From Tubiluchus corallicola (Eukaryota; Priapulida; Priapulimorpha; Priapulimorphida; Tubiluchidae), in NCBI GenBank assembly GCA_030141605.1, contig JAQGDQ010000046.1:372001-436000 (forward strand): a stretch of 64,000 bases of DNA, read 5' to 3'. Below the pieces are notes generated by a model. It ran no database searches. It was not told the origin of the DNA and saw only the letters and a program-made list of their open reading frames with translations. The first letter of the stretch is position 1. Each line of letters starts with the position of its first letter. A program made the position numbers and the translations under genes. Of this stretch, positions 49,027-60,111 are shown in pieces.

Positions 49027-50115
49027 ATGCATTCAGAAAGGCAAGGAGATTTTGAGTTGAAAAGATTAAACGCGATCATTGGGACAAAATCTTTTAAAGC
49101 AGCAGTTTTATTTACTGTGTTAGGTTGCGTGTCATTTATTTCTATGGGATTTGTTTCACAAACTCAAGCAAGGGACATGGCTGCGAATATTGTGATCGAT
49201 CATGTCTGGACAAATAATGAGGCACCTGAAGGTGTTAACAAACCTGAACTTGCAGCAAGTTCTGGTGCAGAAAATGAAACTAATTTTGTGGTTTATAAAG
49301 GAGCGAAAGAATCTATATGCCAGTCCGGAACGGAACGCCGGTTTCCTCAGTGTATTATTGTAGGATTTCGCAAATGCGGGACGGCAGCTCTTCTGAAAAT
49401 GTTAAAACTCCACCCAGATATTGTAGTCCGAGATTGGGATCCCTTGGAAGTCAACTTCTTCAATACACACTATCGAAGAGGTTTAGGCTGGTACAGAAAT
49501 ATGATGCCATGTTCGAATCCTAATCAGATTACAATAGAGAAGAGTCCAAAATACATTATAACAACAGAAGCACCAACGAGAATGAAAAACGATCTTCCAA
49601 ATGTTAAACTGCTTGTGATAGTTAGGGAACCATTCATGCGCACTGTGTCAGACTTTCTGCAATATAAAGAAAAACGTAGATATGAGAGGACGTTTATAGA
49701 TTTCGTAACAGATCAAAAAGGTGCAGTTAATGTCAATGCAGCACCCGTAGTAGAAAGCATGTATGTTAGGCATATAACAAGATGGATGGAATTTTTTTCC
49801 AGTGATCGTTTCCATTTTGTCAATGGCGATAAGCTAGTCACCAGACCTTTAGGTGAGCTAAGAAAAGTGGAAACATTTCTTAAATTGAGCCATCGCATTT
49901 CAGAAGAGTCATTCGTGTTTAACAAAAATAAACACTTTTACTGTTTTCGTGAGCAGACAAATTCTGGTTTCAAGTCAGAACCGATGTGTTTAGGGAAAGG
50001 GAAGGGCAGGAATCATCCTAATGTGCCAAAAAAATTGGAAACAAACCTCAAGCAGATTTTTCAACCTTTCAATGAACAATTGTTTAAATTAATAAACGCA
50101 TCTTTTAACTGGTAG
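49027..50115 (+). CDS. Heparan-sulfate glucosamine 3-O-sulfotransferase family protein, 362 residues, intronless
   Basis: The family moves sulfate from PAPS to the 3-OH of glucosamine in heparan sulfate, in the Golgi. One uninterrupted frame from ATG 49027 to TAG 50113. A type II signal anchor lies at about residues 24-44, then a stem. The sulfotransferase domain shows the 5'-phosphosulfate loop GFRKCGTAALLKML (113-126), the catalytic Glu141 in PLEVNFF, EKSPKYI (171-177), the 3'-phosphate site with Arg200 and Ser208 in VREPFMRTVSDFLQ, a Cys306/Cys321 pair and KGKGRNHP (324-331), all in 3-OST order. The loop has Lys-Cys-Gly-Thr where these enzymes usually have Lys-Gly-Gly-Thr; the PAPS-binding Lys is kept. 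Length is typical. Which 3-OST subtype it is, and so its substrate preference, cannot be told by eye. Confidence 0.9.
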   Translation: MHSERQGDFELKRLNAIIGTKSFKAAVLFTVLGCVSFISMGFVSQTQARDMAANIVIDHVWTNNEAPEGVNKPELAASSGAENETNFVVYKGAKESICQSGTERRFPQCIIVGFRKCGTAALLKMLKLHPDIVVRDWDPLEVNFFNTHYRRGLGWYRNMMPCSNPNQITIEKSPKYIITTEAPTRMKNDLPNVKLLVIVREPFMRTVSDFLQYKEKRRYERTFIDFVTDQKGAVNVNAAPVVESMYVRHITRWMEFFSSDRFHFVNGDKLVTRPLGELRKVETFLKLSHRISEESFVFNKNKHFYCFREQTNSGFKSEPMCLGKGKGRNHPNVPKKLETNLKQIFQPFNEQLFKLINASFNW

Positions 50116-52604
50116 ATCCGACTCCACAAAACCTACACAACAAGTGATTGTTATCTGTAAACAGTTATTGCAGTTTTTTAAATATGTCACAATATAAACA
50201 GATTTTTTATCATTTTTTATTAAAAATTTCGCAATGTTTCACTGTTAGTGTGCATTGATTTCTTTTTTCAGAAGACTAGACCAGAATGAAGAAGATTGGG
50301 TTACTCATTTACTTGTTTCGTATTTTTTGTCTCGAATCGCATAGACCTCGAAATATGTAGCATTACCATGAATTGACAAAGCATTCTTGTGCCAAATTCA
50401 GCATCCTAGCTGCTCTACAAGCCGAATTACAACCCTTTTTTGGAACTAGCTGCTTTAGTAAGCCGAGCTAGGGCTGCACACGCATGCACTCACAAATGAT
50501 TCGCTTGAACCTATTTGTAAAATGTACAACTTTAGTAACATGTTATGTTTGAGATGATATCTTGCGCACGTTTCCTTTAGCCATTGAACAATTTTTCCGC
50601 TATGGTTCTCTACTCGACGCTGCAATATTAAAAAAACATGCCATATCATCCACACATCACACCATCCACTCTACACAATAGCAATAACAAAAATATTTAT
50701 AAGTTTATAATGTTTAATGTTTATAAGAATTACATCGCAAGCTAGTAACTCAAAGATGACAAAAACGTTGATATCGTGTCGGTTGTTTGATACTGTGTAA
50801 TGTTTGTTGACATTAACAAACGTGTCGTTCTTGCTATAAAGAATTTGAAAAGTGATTTTTTGTTCCACAGTTTCAAAAATGTGAAAATATTCGTGCGATT
50901 TTCCTTTGTGTCCCTGTTTTCATAGTTAGACCGCGTCTTGTGAAGAAGACAAGCATTACCATAAAAACACGAATCACATTCACACGATGTACCTAGTATT
51001 TTAATTATCTAGGAGAACTAAATATGATGAACTTTAATATCACATTTATTAAGATTCTGCTTTACAATCGAATCTTCCTGATTTACCGACGGTTTTTATT
51101 TATTATGATTATGCATTTTTGTTTCTTTAATAACTGCGCACTCACAGGAACGTGTCACGAAACTCACGTAGCACACTCTCCAGGTAGGAAGATTTGTGTT
51201 TACATGTGATTCGTCACACACAGGTCAAAGGTCACGGAGTGGGCGGGGCTGCTTTTTTGTTCAAATGGATCTCCTCCTACAGTTTCGAGCTAGGGCCACT
51301 ATTTATGTGGCTAGGCAGGGTCGAGATATTGTCCATGGCTGAATATGTGCCGTTTGCGTACTTACCGTTTGCCACCGGTAGGTGGCGAAAATTAAAATCG
51401 ATGGGTCGCGGACACCAATGTTAGTAGTGTCGAGTAACAGTAGGGTACATCGCGTCACGCGAAAGGTCTCGATGAGACAAATTGAGTGGTGTAAGTTTCA
51501 TAGATTTTTCTGGACGATGGACGTCAAGATCAGAGGTTAAAGATAAGAAGGCGTTCGTCGGGCATGCCATGGGAATGTTTAAGGGAGTTTTATTACTTTT
51601 TAGAAAGAAAAAGAGATGGTTTAGTGGAAATCTATCGTTTCGTTTCGTTTATAAGAAGAAATGCACAACGCTTACATCTATGAGTTGCTGATTAAACCGT
51701 TTTGCTATCAATAAATTAGGCAGATTAGTTTATGACTTTGCAAGTTAGATAAAAACAACTAACTTTAAAAATGATAAATTAACCTGACCTGCTTTAATGT
51801 TCGCAATGGCCTACCCGAACGCAACTGAGAAGAAATTTATAACTTCAGATCATTGACGCCCGAGTTAGCATTACAGCCTGCGTAATGTTTTCAGAAATTT
51901 TCAGGCGAAATATTTTCTTTTCTGGCCAATTTTTATAAACCTCAATGAGATCTTCACGGTCCAAATTAATTCAAATGCGGCCAAACTTTATATTAATTAT
52001 ATGAACGTTATATTAGTTTATTGTTTATGGTTATAATCATAGTTTAAAGATGGCGTTTGGGACTCTTGTAACTCGGGTTATCGATATAAGGGTTGTCTAT
52101 GGAATAGGACAGTCACATTTATTCCATTTCCGTAGCCTAACAAACGGAAAAATGCAAAAACTGGATAAATCTTGCAGACGGGCACAAGATGAGTTAAATA
52201 TAGAAAGAATACATCGCAGGCACCATATGTTCGTATGTTCAAACGGGAAGAGGAATTTAATATTTTTGTTGCTCATTTATCTTAAAGCACAGCTAACTGA
52301 CTTAGTTTCTTTATTATACTTATGCTCTGCATTCTGTAGTACTTTCAAACTTCGTCTCTACATTCTGTTTAAATTGAAAAGTCATTTTTTGGTTGCTTAA
52401 GGTTTTAATTTCATGTAAAAATAACGTTTGCTTTGCAAATTTGTGTGCATGAAAAAGCACATTAGACATTAGTTGTCATGTTGTTTACTGAAGACAGTTG
52501 TTATCCAGCGTGAACTGCTGTCCCGAATGCCGCTGGGCATGCTTACGTCGCAGTGGACGCGGAGCTATAGACCAATATGCTTGACGTCAATTGCACTATA
52601 GCTA
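50116..52604. other. Intergenic space with a promoter-like patch near 51.2 kb
   Basis: A DR1 element and GC box are at 51222-51248 and a candidate first exon at 51335-51377 (see findings). The frame 52050-52400 (116 codons from ATG) has no recognisable domain, and I do not call it a gene. The rest is AT-rich. Confidence 0.35.
51222..51234 (+). promoter_or_regulatory. Perfect DR1 nuclear-receptor element
   Basis: AGGTCA-A-AGGTCA, two perfect half sites with a one-base spacer, the class bound by RXR heterodimers, HNF4 and COUP-TF. A GGGCGGGG GC box follows 6 bases later (51241-51248). The match is exact; whether it is used is unknown. Confidence 0.45.
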
Positions 52605-53152
52605 ATGTCAGGCTTCATCTAGTTTTTACAAAATTGAAATTATATTAATTTGTGTTTTCCTTGAAATTGGTTTGAATGTGCTAAAGTTAAAATGCTATTG
52701 ACAGCGTAAAATTATTATTTTGCAACTTTCTGAAACTCGCTGATAACTGGGGAAGGAAATACCTATATGGTCAAGTTGAGTGCTTGCTTGCAAAAAAAGA
52801 GCAATACAAGAATTAGTTAATAATTACATTGGTGACTGGTCACCTATAATTAGAAGTTCTGATTTTACTAAAACGAAATGCAATTCTTAGGTAATATAGC
52901 ATGGCGAATTCAATGGAGCCACTATTATGCCACTCGCAGTCTTGATTTACGTGCCGCTAGTGAAAAAGTGCAAGTTCCGATTTCACTGAAGCTTTTAATG
53001 TGGAGCACAACAGTATTTACATACATAATGATAAATATTTTGAAAAACATTTTTTATTTGAAAAACAAACCTTGTTTATTAAAGCATCGCTCAAGGCATC
53101 TCCTGTCACAGAAGTAGAATCTTACTACAGTTCCTGACAGAGTCAAAAATGT
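52605..53152 (+). repeat. Dispersed repeat, copy 2 (partner at 32115-32640)
   Basis: Same orientation and block order as copy 1, diverged throughout, with a small insertion near 52745 (GATAACTGGGGAAGGAAATACC) absent from copy 1. The short open frame 52878-53117 lies inside it and is not a gene. Confidence 0.8.
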
Positions 53153-54059
53153 TTACTACTTACAAATAATTATCAAGTTTAACAAAATAAACGTTTCCTG
53201 AAACGAAATTGCAAAGCAAAGTTAATATGATTTTAAGCAGGTAAATATATTTGAAGTTGCAGATCTAATCGATATGAAGCAAAGCGCAAGCTGACTTTGC
53301 AAGTCTGCGATGCCTATATGTAACGTCATGGAGGTGGTTAACAGTTTTTGAAATTCCTTGTGTTCAACATTGGTTCCATTATTTCAAAGACTTCAATTGC
53401 GCCCTAGTATCATAATTTACGTAGAAAAAAAATTGAAAGCGCAGTAAATAACTATGTATGTCTGTCAAAATTCAAGACTTTTGTGCTTTAGAACTCAGAA
53501 CATCAAATAAATATGTCGAATAGCAGGAAAAAACAACAAATTTGTATGGCTCTTAAAACACTTGGTAGGAAAGACTGTAGGCCTATATATAGAATCCCAG
53601 TAAGTTGTGTCATTGTTTAAGTGCATATTTTCATAGAGACACATGTCCGTCAGCATATTGCCAAATTACTAATTTAGCAAACAGTAGCTGAAACAGTAAG
53701 CGAAATTAGTAGCGAACCAAACTTTTTTCCGCCGCCGTGGTAGTAATGACAACTTTTGTCACAATGCTTATGGTAATGTAGGTTCTTGTTCTATACTTTA
53801 ATAAGAACTGCAGCAGCATTTCCAAGAATGCAAATTATGAGTACGTTTGTGATGTAACTAGATTGCTAGGCGTATTGGTTGCCTCGCGCAACCAAACACC
53901 TTTGTTATAATATTATATAATAATGATGCCTATGACGTCTTAGATACAGAAGGGAGCTACTTTCAGATGTGGCAGTGCTTTCAGGCTAGGCAATTGTGAA
54001 TGACATTTCACCACCATGTCATTTCCATCATGCCTTAGCCCATATCAGTGTAAAAGGCA
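53153..54059. other. Upstream region of the Ig-receptor gene
   Basis: AT-rich. I see no clear TATA box near 54060 and no exon upstream, though a non-coding 5' exon cannot be excluded. Confidence 0.35.
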
Positions 54060-56753
54060 ATGCAGATAGAAATATTGGTGCTGCTTGGCGTTGTTTTCTG
54101 TTCTAACAGAGTAACTTGTCAACGATATGCCATTTTGAAACATCCAGAAGGTACATTTATTTCCGTAGGCAAACCGTTTAATCTAAAATGCCAAATTAAA
54201 TGTGCGAAAAGATTCGACTGTTTACTTAAATGGTTTAAGGACAACGAAGAAATTAGCCCAGACAACAACACAAGATATCAATGGCGAGTTCCAGGTCACA
54301 ATGGCACATCCGAAGAAAAAGATTTTAGCATCCGCATAGAGTCAGCTGAAAAGTCCGATACTGGGCTATGGTATTGCCGCGTCGTACCGTCTATACGTCC
54401 CACTTATGGCCAAAGTTCAAATACAGCTAAAGTAGAATATGCAATTCCCCCAGTTGAGATGTATTTTAAGTACAAGAAAGATGGCAAGGATGTTAAACTA
54501 GAAGAAGGGGCTCTCATTGATGTGGAAGAAGGAGAACATCTGACCATAGAATGCATAATAAATGGGACAACACCCGATCCAGGGCAATTCATACAGTGGT
54601 ACCACCTAAACGGTACATCGGAAAGGAAGGTTAATACAGGAGTACAATCAACTAGTGTCAAAACAGGGGATACTTATACTACTAAAAGCTCTGCAACTAT
54701 AGAGATGAAACAGTCGGATCAGCAATCGAAACTGAAAGTTATTTTGAAACATTTGGAAGGTTATTCAGTAACTGTTCCGCTAAATGTCATGTACAAGCCA
54801 ACATTTGCTCCATTGCCTCGAATTTTAACAGCTTATGAAGGTGAGTCGCTTACGCTTGACTGTGCAGTTGATTCAAACCCTCCAGCAAATAATGAATGGG
54901 TTCGAAACAGTAATAAAGTGGTGGGAAATGGAAAAACCTTAACTATTCCACAAATAAAACCTACCGACACAGGTCTTTACAACTGCAGGGCGGAAAATGA
55001 TGTTGGCATTACCTCTTCGTCTGATGTTGTTGTGATAGCGAGTCGCTTCCGGTTTGTGGAAGAAACACAAAGCGGCGTGTGGATAAGTAACGATACGTTG
55101 ATATTAAATTGTGTTTTCGATATACAGCCGCCAACTACCTATTATGTCACGTGGTACAAAGGCAACGAAGCTATAACTCCTGGTGATGTTGCTCATTCTA
55201 GGTATACGCTGCTCGATAAAAATTGCAATGAAAGTGGCAATTGCAGCTTAAAAATAGTCAACGCAGGACCGGTGGACAGCGAAGACTGGTACTGCGAAGT
55301 GAGAACGAATAGTACAAAATTTACCTCAAACTTGATCAATGTAACTGTTGCAGAATTTTATTTTCTCAAACATCCAGAAGACAGTCGTCATCGTTTGTCA
55401 AGTTCTTTTAGACTCGACTGTGTTTTTTTTCCATTTAGAACTCAACTAAACGAGGTCATATGGTACAGAAATAAAACGTTAATAGAACCTGGAAGTGAAA
55501 TGTATCCTAGGTACACATGGGCTGATAAAAGCTGCAAACAAAACGGGATGTGTAGTTTGCGTGTTAGTGAAGCTAAAATGGAAGATAATGCGGCTTGGTA
55601 TTGCCAAGTAAAGACGTCATCTGTCCGACATTCTTCAAATGTGGCTAACATATACGTTACTCCCCCTTATGGAACGTGGAGAATTGTGGGAACAGAAGGA
55701 GCAGTTACAGGGGATCTATATTGTATGAATAACAACACAGTTTTATCCAATAACTCTTACTTACACTTAACGCAGGGAGATTATCTGGAACTAATTTGTG
55801 TAGCAAATGGAACCGAGACCGCTGCCATGATGACAAACACGTGGTACCGCCAAAATTACCATTACTACGATCAGCCAGAAAACATAACTTCAATGACATC
55901 ATTCTGGTTTTTACCATATAACGACCCTTATGCTGGCAAGAGTGCATTAATAATAAAATCAGTACAGAAATCAGAACATTTGGCAAGGTTTCGATATGAA
56001 CTTGATATTGGGAATGCTAAGTATGGGCTAATTGTCATGCTTAACGTTACTTATGCTCCTTCAATCAAAGCAATGCCGGGGAGAATTTTTGCAAACGTTA
56101 CTGACCACATTTCTGTTTCCTGCGAGGCTGAGGGTAATCCAAGTCCCATTGTTCAGTGGATGCGTGACGATGAAGTTTTTGAAACACGTGACAATGCTTT
56201 GACGTTTGAACATGTGACGGTGGAAGATAAAGGTAGCTATCACTGTACAGCTGAGAATCCTTTAGGAAAGGCAGTGTCTTCAAAAGTCAACATATATGTA
56301 GATGATCCATCTGTATATACTACTATTAAAGTAACTGCAGATACTACACCTAGTGAAACCAAAAAAGCAGTGGAAGTGCGAAAAGCAAAAATACACGACA
56401 CTACAGACACTACAACTAGTGAAGCTGAAGAAACAACAGAGAGTGGTGAAAGCAAAACGAAGGAGAATGATACAAGTACTGCTGTCAAGGTAGCGGCGGA
56501 TAGGCCTACACCTAATGATATTGATAAAGCAGTAGGGGATCGCAAAAAGAGCAAGAAAGAGTATGAAACAAATACATTAATGTTCATCTTAATCCCATTG
56601 TTAATCGCTATAGTGGTTAGTGGCGCTCTCGGTTACATGTACGGGAAGACAAAAAGTAGTAAACCACAGGCTGCAGTAAGCGAACACGTAGGTCTTGTAG
56701 ACGGATCATCTAGCGCCCATCTATTTAACCCTGATGTAAATCATGGCGATTAA
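54060..56753 (+). CDS. Intronless Ig-superfamily transmembrane receptor with seven Ig-like domains, 897 residues
   Basis: A cell-surface adhesion or recognition protein. One frame from ATG 54060 to TAA 56753. Signal peptide about residues 1-20. Ig-like domains at about 25-127, 130-245, 248-328, 330-430, 432-538, 545-668 and 670-748. Domains 3 and 7 are I-set-like (LDCAVDSNPP..YNCRAEN; VSCEAEGNPSP..YHCTAENPLG). Domains 1, 4 and 5 are V-like with a WYC motif, and 4 and 5 look like a recent duplication (RYT..DK.C...G.CSL then WYC.V.T). Domains 2 and 6 are weak, without a clear second Cys. A Thr/Glu/Lys-rich stalk (about 750-845) with an internal repeat (KVTADTTPSE / KVAADRPTPN) leads to a transmembrane helix (about 849-870) and a roughly 30-residue tail without a visible ITIM or ITAM. 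Many NxS/T sites. Kirre/nephrin/hemicentin-like in general style; orthology unclear. Confidence 0.88.
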   Translation: MQIEILVLLGVVFCSNRVTCQRYAILKHPEGTFISVGKPFNLKCQIKCAKRFDCLLKWFKDNEEISPDNNTRYQWRVPGHNGTSEEKDFSIRIESAEKSDTGLWYCRVVPSIRPTYGQSSNTAKVEYAIPPVEMYFKYKKDGKDVKLEEGALIDVEEGEHLTIECIINGTTPDPGQFIQWYHLNGTSERKVNTGVQSTSVKTGDTYTTKSSATIEMKQSDQQSKLKVILKHLEGYSVTVPLNVMYKPTFAPLPRILTAYEGESLTLDCAVDSNPPANNEWVRNSNKVVGNGKTLTIPQIKPTDTGLYNCRAENDVGITSSSDVVVIASRFRFVEETQSGVWISNDTLILNCVFDIQPPTTYYVTWYKGNEAITPGDVAHSRYTLLDKNCNESGNCSLKIVNAGPVDSEDWYCEVRTNSTKFTSNLINVTVAEFYFLKHPEDSRHRLSSSFRLDCVFFPFRTQLNEVIWYRNKTLIEPGSEMYPRYTWADKSCKQNGMCSLRVSEAKMEDNAAWYCQVKTSSVRHSSNVANIYVTPPYGTWRIVGTEGAVTGDLYCMNNNTVLSNNSYLHLTQGDYLELICVANGTETAAMMTNTWYRQNYHYYDQPENITSMTSFWFLPYNDPYAGKSALIIKSVQKSEHLARFRYELDIGNAKYGLIVMLNVTYAPSIKAMPGRIFANVTDHISVSCEAEGNPSPIVQWMRDDEVFETRDNALTFEHVTVEDKGSYHCTAENPLGKAVSSKVNIYVDDPSVYTTIKVTADTTPSETKKAVEVRKAKIHDTTDTTTSEAEETTESGESKTKENDTSTAVKVAADRPTPNDIDKAVGDRKKSKKEYETNTLMFILIPLLIAIVVSGALGYMYGKTKSSKPQAAVSEHVGLVDGSSSAHLFNPDVNHGD

Positions 56754-56788
56754 TAGAATGGAGTTACACCTTTAGAAATTCGTTGTCG

Positions 56789-56794
56789 AATAAA
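56789..56794 (+). terminator. Poly(A) signal AATAAA of the Ig-receptor gene
   Basis: Only 36 bases past the stop codon, which would give a very short 3' UTR. Confidence 0.5.
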
Positions 56795-57140
56795 TGGCAA
56801 AATTTGCAGTGTTTTTTGTTTTGCTCATCGATGTATCAACAATGCGAACTTCTATTGATCAATATGTTTCGAGATGTTCACATCAGTCCTTCAGATACCA
56901 AAACTGTAAAAGAATTCAAATTAAAAGACTTACATATGCAATAATATGAAATTGGCGGAGCCGACTGAATGTATAGGTGAATTAGGCAATGTCTAAGGCG
57001 CAAAATTTGGCAGGGGGCGTGAAATTTTGAGGAGGAAAATTTATTGGTCAAGCAAAAACATGTGATATAATTCATAAGTGAAAGAATTTTGAATCTGCTC
57101 ATTGTATATGATTTTAACAAAATTAATATGTTTGCGATAT

Positions 57141-57308
57141 AAACAGCAACTTGCAACTGTTACAGTTGAAAGTGTGTTGGCTAACAATATAGACATTAAG
57201 CAGACAGCGCAAAAGTTTACAATGAGGAAGCACGGAAGGTTTGAATTTTTAATGATGTGTGATCAGTATGATTGTGATGATCTACGCGAGCTTATTTCCC
57301 AAAAATAA
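57141..57308 (+). pseudogene. Possible hAT-type transposase C-terminal remnant
   Basis: The frame reads QQLATVTVESVLANNIDI and then AQKFTMRKHGR, which resembles the end of the hAT dimerisation region (a xLxxLSIExxLAxxIDF..FAxKKAR pattern). Just upstream (about 56965-57030), GAATTAGGCAATGTCTAAGGC and GGGGGCGTGAAATTTTG resemble the ends of such elements. No start codon and no other transposase motif. Weak; it may be chance. Confidence 0.3.
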
Positions 57309-57639
57309 AATCACGACATTGTGCTTTGGTATATTTTTATTATAATATTGTACCAGAGCGCCTTCTGAACATATGTTAGATCAGGCTTAGATTCACTGAT
57401 TTCCTGATCGAGTTATTTTCAAGCCCAAAAATGGCTTTCCCACCAAGTTCGACCTCGAAGACTGGTGAAAGATAGGTCATGCGCCAATAAAACAGACAAT
57501 ATGTGAGTTATACAGTGGAACTTACTCCAATGCGAGACTTTTTAAGAATCAAAGGCAACAATGAAGTACAGTGTATGTGTTAAAGTGTTACAAATTAAGG
57601 TTTTTCAAGAGTATTAAAAGTAAAAAAACGCATTGTTAG

Positions 57640-57715
57640 CTAGAGCTCAACCCCAGACCCCGTAGTTGAACTTTTTTCGTTTGCATAGGGCGCTAACTCC
57701 TTTAGCCGACCCTGC
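57640..57715 (-). repeat. Possible tRNA-derived SINE head
   Basis: On the minus strand GTCGGCTAAAGGAGTTAGCG is A-box-like, and GGGGTTGAGCTCTA about 35 bases later resembles a damaged B box. No tail was identified. Confidence 0.25.
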
Positions 57716-59029
57716 AAATTGGTAGCTTAAAATTTTTATCAATTAATAAATTCTGGTATTTGCTCCAAAATGTTTACAAAATTGCTTCCAATTAATAAGC
57801 CAAACCTTTTGACCACTTCCTTTGACTTCATCAATTTGAAGTAAAATTCAGTAACCTGAATACAACACAGTTGGACATGATCTGATATAAATTAGTTGAG
57901 CAATATTCAAGTTCTAATTATAGCGATTGCAATTGTGAGAGATAAAAATAAGCAAAGTCTTAAAATAAACGACCAGCAATAAAAATACTGAGCAGCCGAT
58001 TTTAAAATATTTTAGTTATTTTATTTACTGCAAATGTATTCGCTCTAATTTGAGAAATGTTTGAATGTTGCTTAAATTTCTTATATCAGGTTACAATTTA
58101 TTTTAATGTACAAGCAATGGAATCTCGGAATCTGACGCAGAGATAGTGTGTAACACAAGGAATGGAATAGTAACCCGGCCACATCATAACGGTTTTAAAA
58201 TGACTACCACAGAAACGTTTTTTAAACAAATAAAAAATCCGTTTTACTGATCACTATGACGTTTCGAGTTATACACATATCTTCTTCAAATATCAAAACT
58301 GCAAAATAATTTACTGCAAACAAATATTTGCAATGTAATATACAATATCAAATTAATATTAAAATTGATAATTTAGAAAACATGTGCTTTGTCCATCAAT
58401 GCAGTTATTACATTGTAACAGGTATTACAATTTACATTCTTTCACGTTTACATTTATATTTAAGTCAACTTCAGTACAGTGCTATTTTCAGTAGCCATAT
58501 TAATAATTTTCTTCCTATTTTATGTAAATTTCCCCTCCCATGCATTCGTTTGAACTGTTAATTTAAAACTATCAGTTTGATATCGATATCGATACCGAAA
58601 TTACTGTAACTGCATTGTATAAATTAGTGCACAATGCAAAGCATTGGGTTACTCGCTTATTTTAGTTTTTTACGGCCCTTGGAAGTACTTTAACATGGCT
58701 GCTCGCTACACTCGTAGGCTGTTTCTCTCTCTCTCTCTCCTCCTAACCTCCCTTCCTCTCTGCCCTCTCTCTTATGCCTTTCTCCCACTCTTATCTTTCT
58801 CTCTTGTCTCTCTCTTTTTCATACTCCTCCCTCTCTGTCTCAGGGGACAGAGGAGTTAGATATCATCCTCCTGGAGAAAAATTGCAATTCATATGTGGTG
58901 TGTTACCTTTGTTGTGCACTAAGTTTGGTACAGGTAAATTTTGGTATGGGGAAATTTGCTACAAGCAGATTTCAAGCATTCGAATTCAAGTAGACTTCAA
59001 ACAACTCGAGCGGTAGAACTGCTCACCCC

Positions 59030-59427
59030 CAAATAGCACCCACCACAGATTTTCTTTAATTTGAAATGTTCTTTGTTTGACCAATTCACCTGGATTAAAT
59101 CATTCATCTTTGCATTGAAGTCACCAACGATCAACAGGTTTTGATAATTTGCTTTAGCTATGGTTGCTATATGAACTTGTTTTTGAATCTCAGCATTTCA
59201 TCGTTTTAATAACTGTTCATTCAGTTCTGCATTCTCATCAGGAATAAACAATTCAGCTCTAAGATTCATTCTTCTTATATTATTTAGAGCTCAAAGTGTT
59301 TCACCTCTTCATTTCTTCTTTTAGGAAAGAAGATCCTTCCGCCAGCTTTGTTCCTGTTTGGGAGATGAACAACATGATATTAATAACCTAGATGTGTCTC
59401 AGCAATTGCAACTGTAATTGGTCTAAC
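59030..59427 (-). pseudogene. Decayed LINE endonuclease (EEP-fold) fragment
   Basis: On the minus strand broken frames spell RPITVAIAETHLGY, HVVHLPNRNKAGGRIFFPKR, MNLRAELFIPDENAELNEQL and NYQNLLIVGDFNAKMNDL. The ETHL and VGDFNA blocks are hallmark motifs of the apurinic-like endonuclease of non-LTR retrotransposons. Stops interrupt it at least three times, so it is dead. Confidence 0.75.
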
Positions 59428-60111
59428 ATTTTCAATTGCGCTACTTATTGATTCAATTAATAATGGTAATTATTATTATTGTAAAATAAAATATTTGTTG
59501 TTGCTACGTTAATTGGAATGCAATGCTTGTCGTGCGTAATTTTTTAAGGATAATTTCAGTCTATGTTATCCTTCGAAACTTATCAGCTTTTTTCAATCCT
59601 GTTCAGTCCGTCGCAAATCGCGATCACTTATCGATTGCGCAGAAAACCAGAAATGCTTGCCTGGACGAAGTGATATTAATGCTGTTACGTTATTTTGTTT
59701 ATTACCAATTAAGTTCTGTAGTATAAGGTGTTTTTAGGTTTTAATAAGTGAGGTTCTTAAAAATGTATGTTGACCCTCCAATACTTACTTAAATGTCTGG
59801 TTCTTTTTTTACTTACTCTGTATGTAATTTTTCTACTAAAGTTAAATAAGATAACTCTCGGTAATTTAGTTCTTTGATGTTATACTGTTTGTGCTTTTTG
59901 CCAATTCCCAAGTCTCCAATACATCAGGTACTACAGCAAACCTATACATTATATTTTAATAATAATAATAATTATAGCAAACATTAAATTTTTATTATCG
60001 TCATCTCAAAAAGCGTTTTCACATTAAGTTTATTGAACTTTGTTATCTTCGAATTTTTTAATTTTCATGTAGATTTTTGCAGCACTTTCTGTGTGTTAGT
60101 GTTTATGTGCT

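Larger units (their letters stand above)
57309..60111. other. Intergenic space before the nuclear receptor gene
   Basis: Contains a possible SINE head (57640-57715), a CT-rich microsatellite at about 58723-58800, and the LINE endonuclease remnant at 59030-59427. No convincing gene. Confidence 0.4.

Noticed and set aside
52050-52400. 116-codon open frame from ATG on +
   Set aside because: No domain, no signal peptide, and composition like random AT-rich DNA; kept only as a remark in the intergenic entry.
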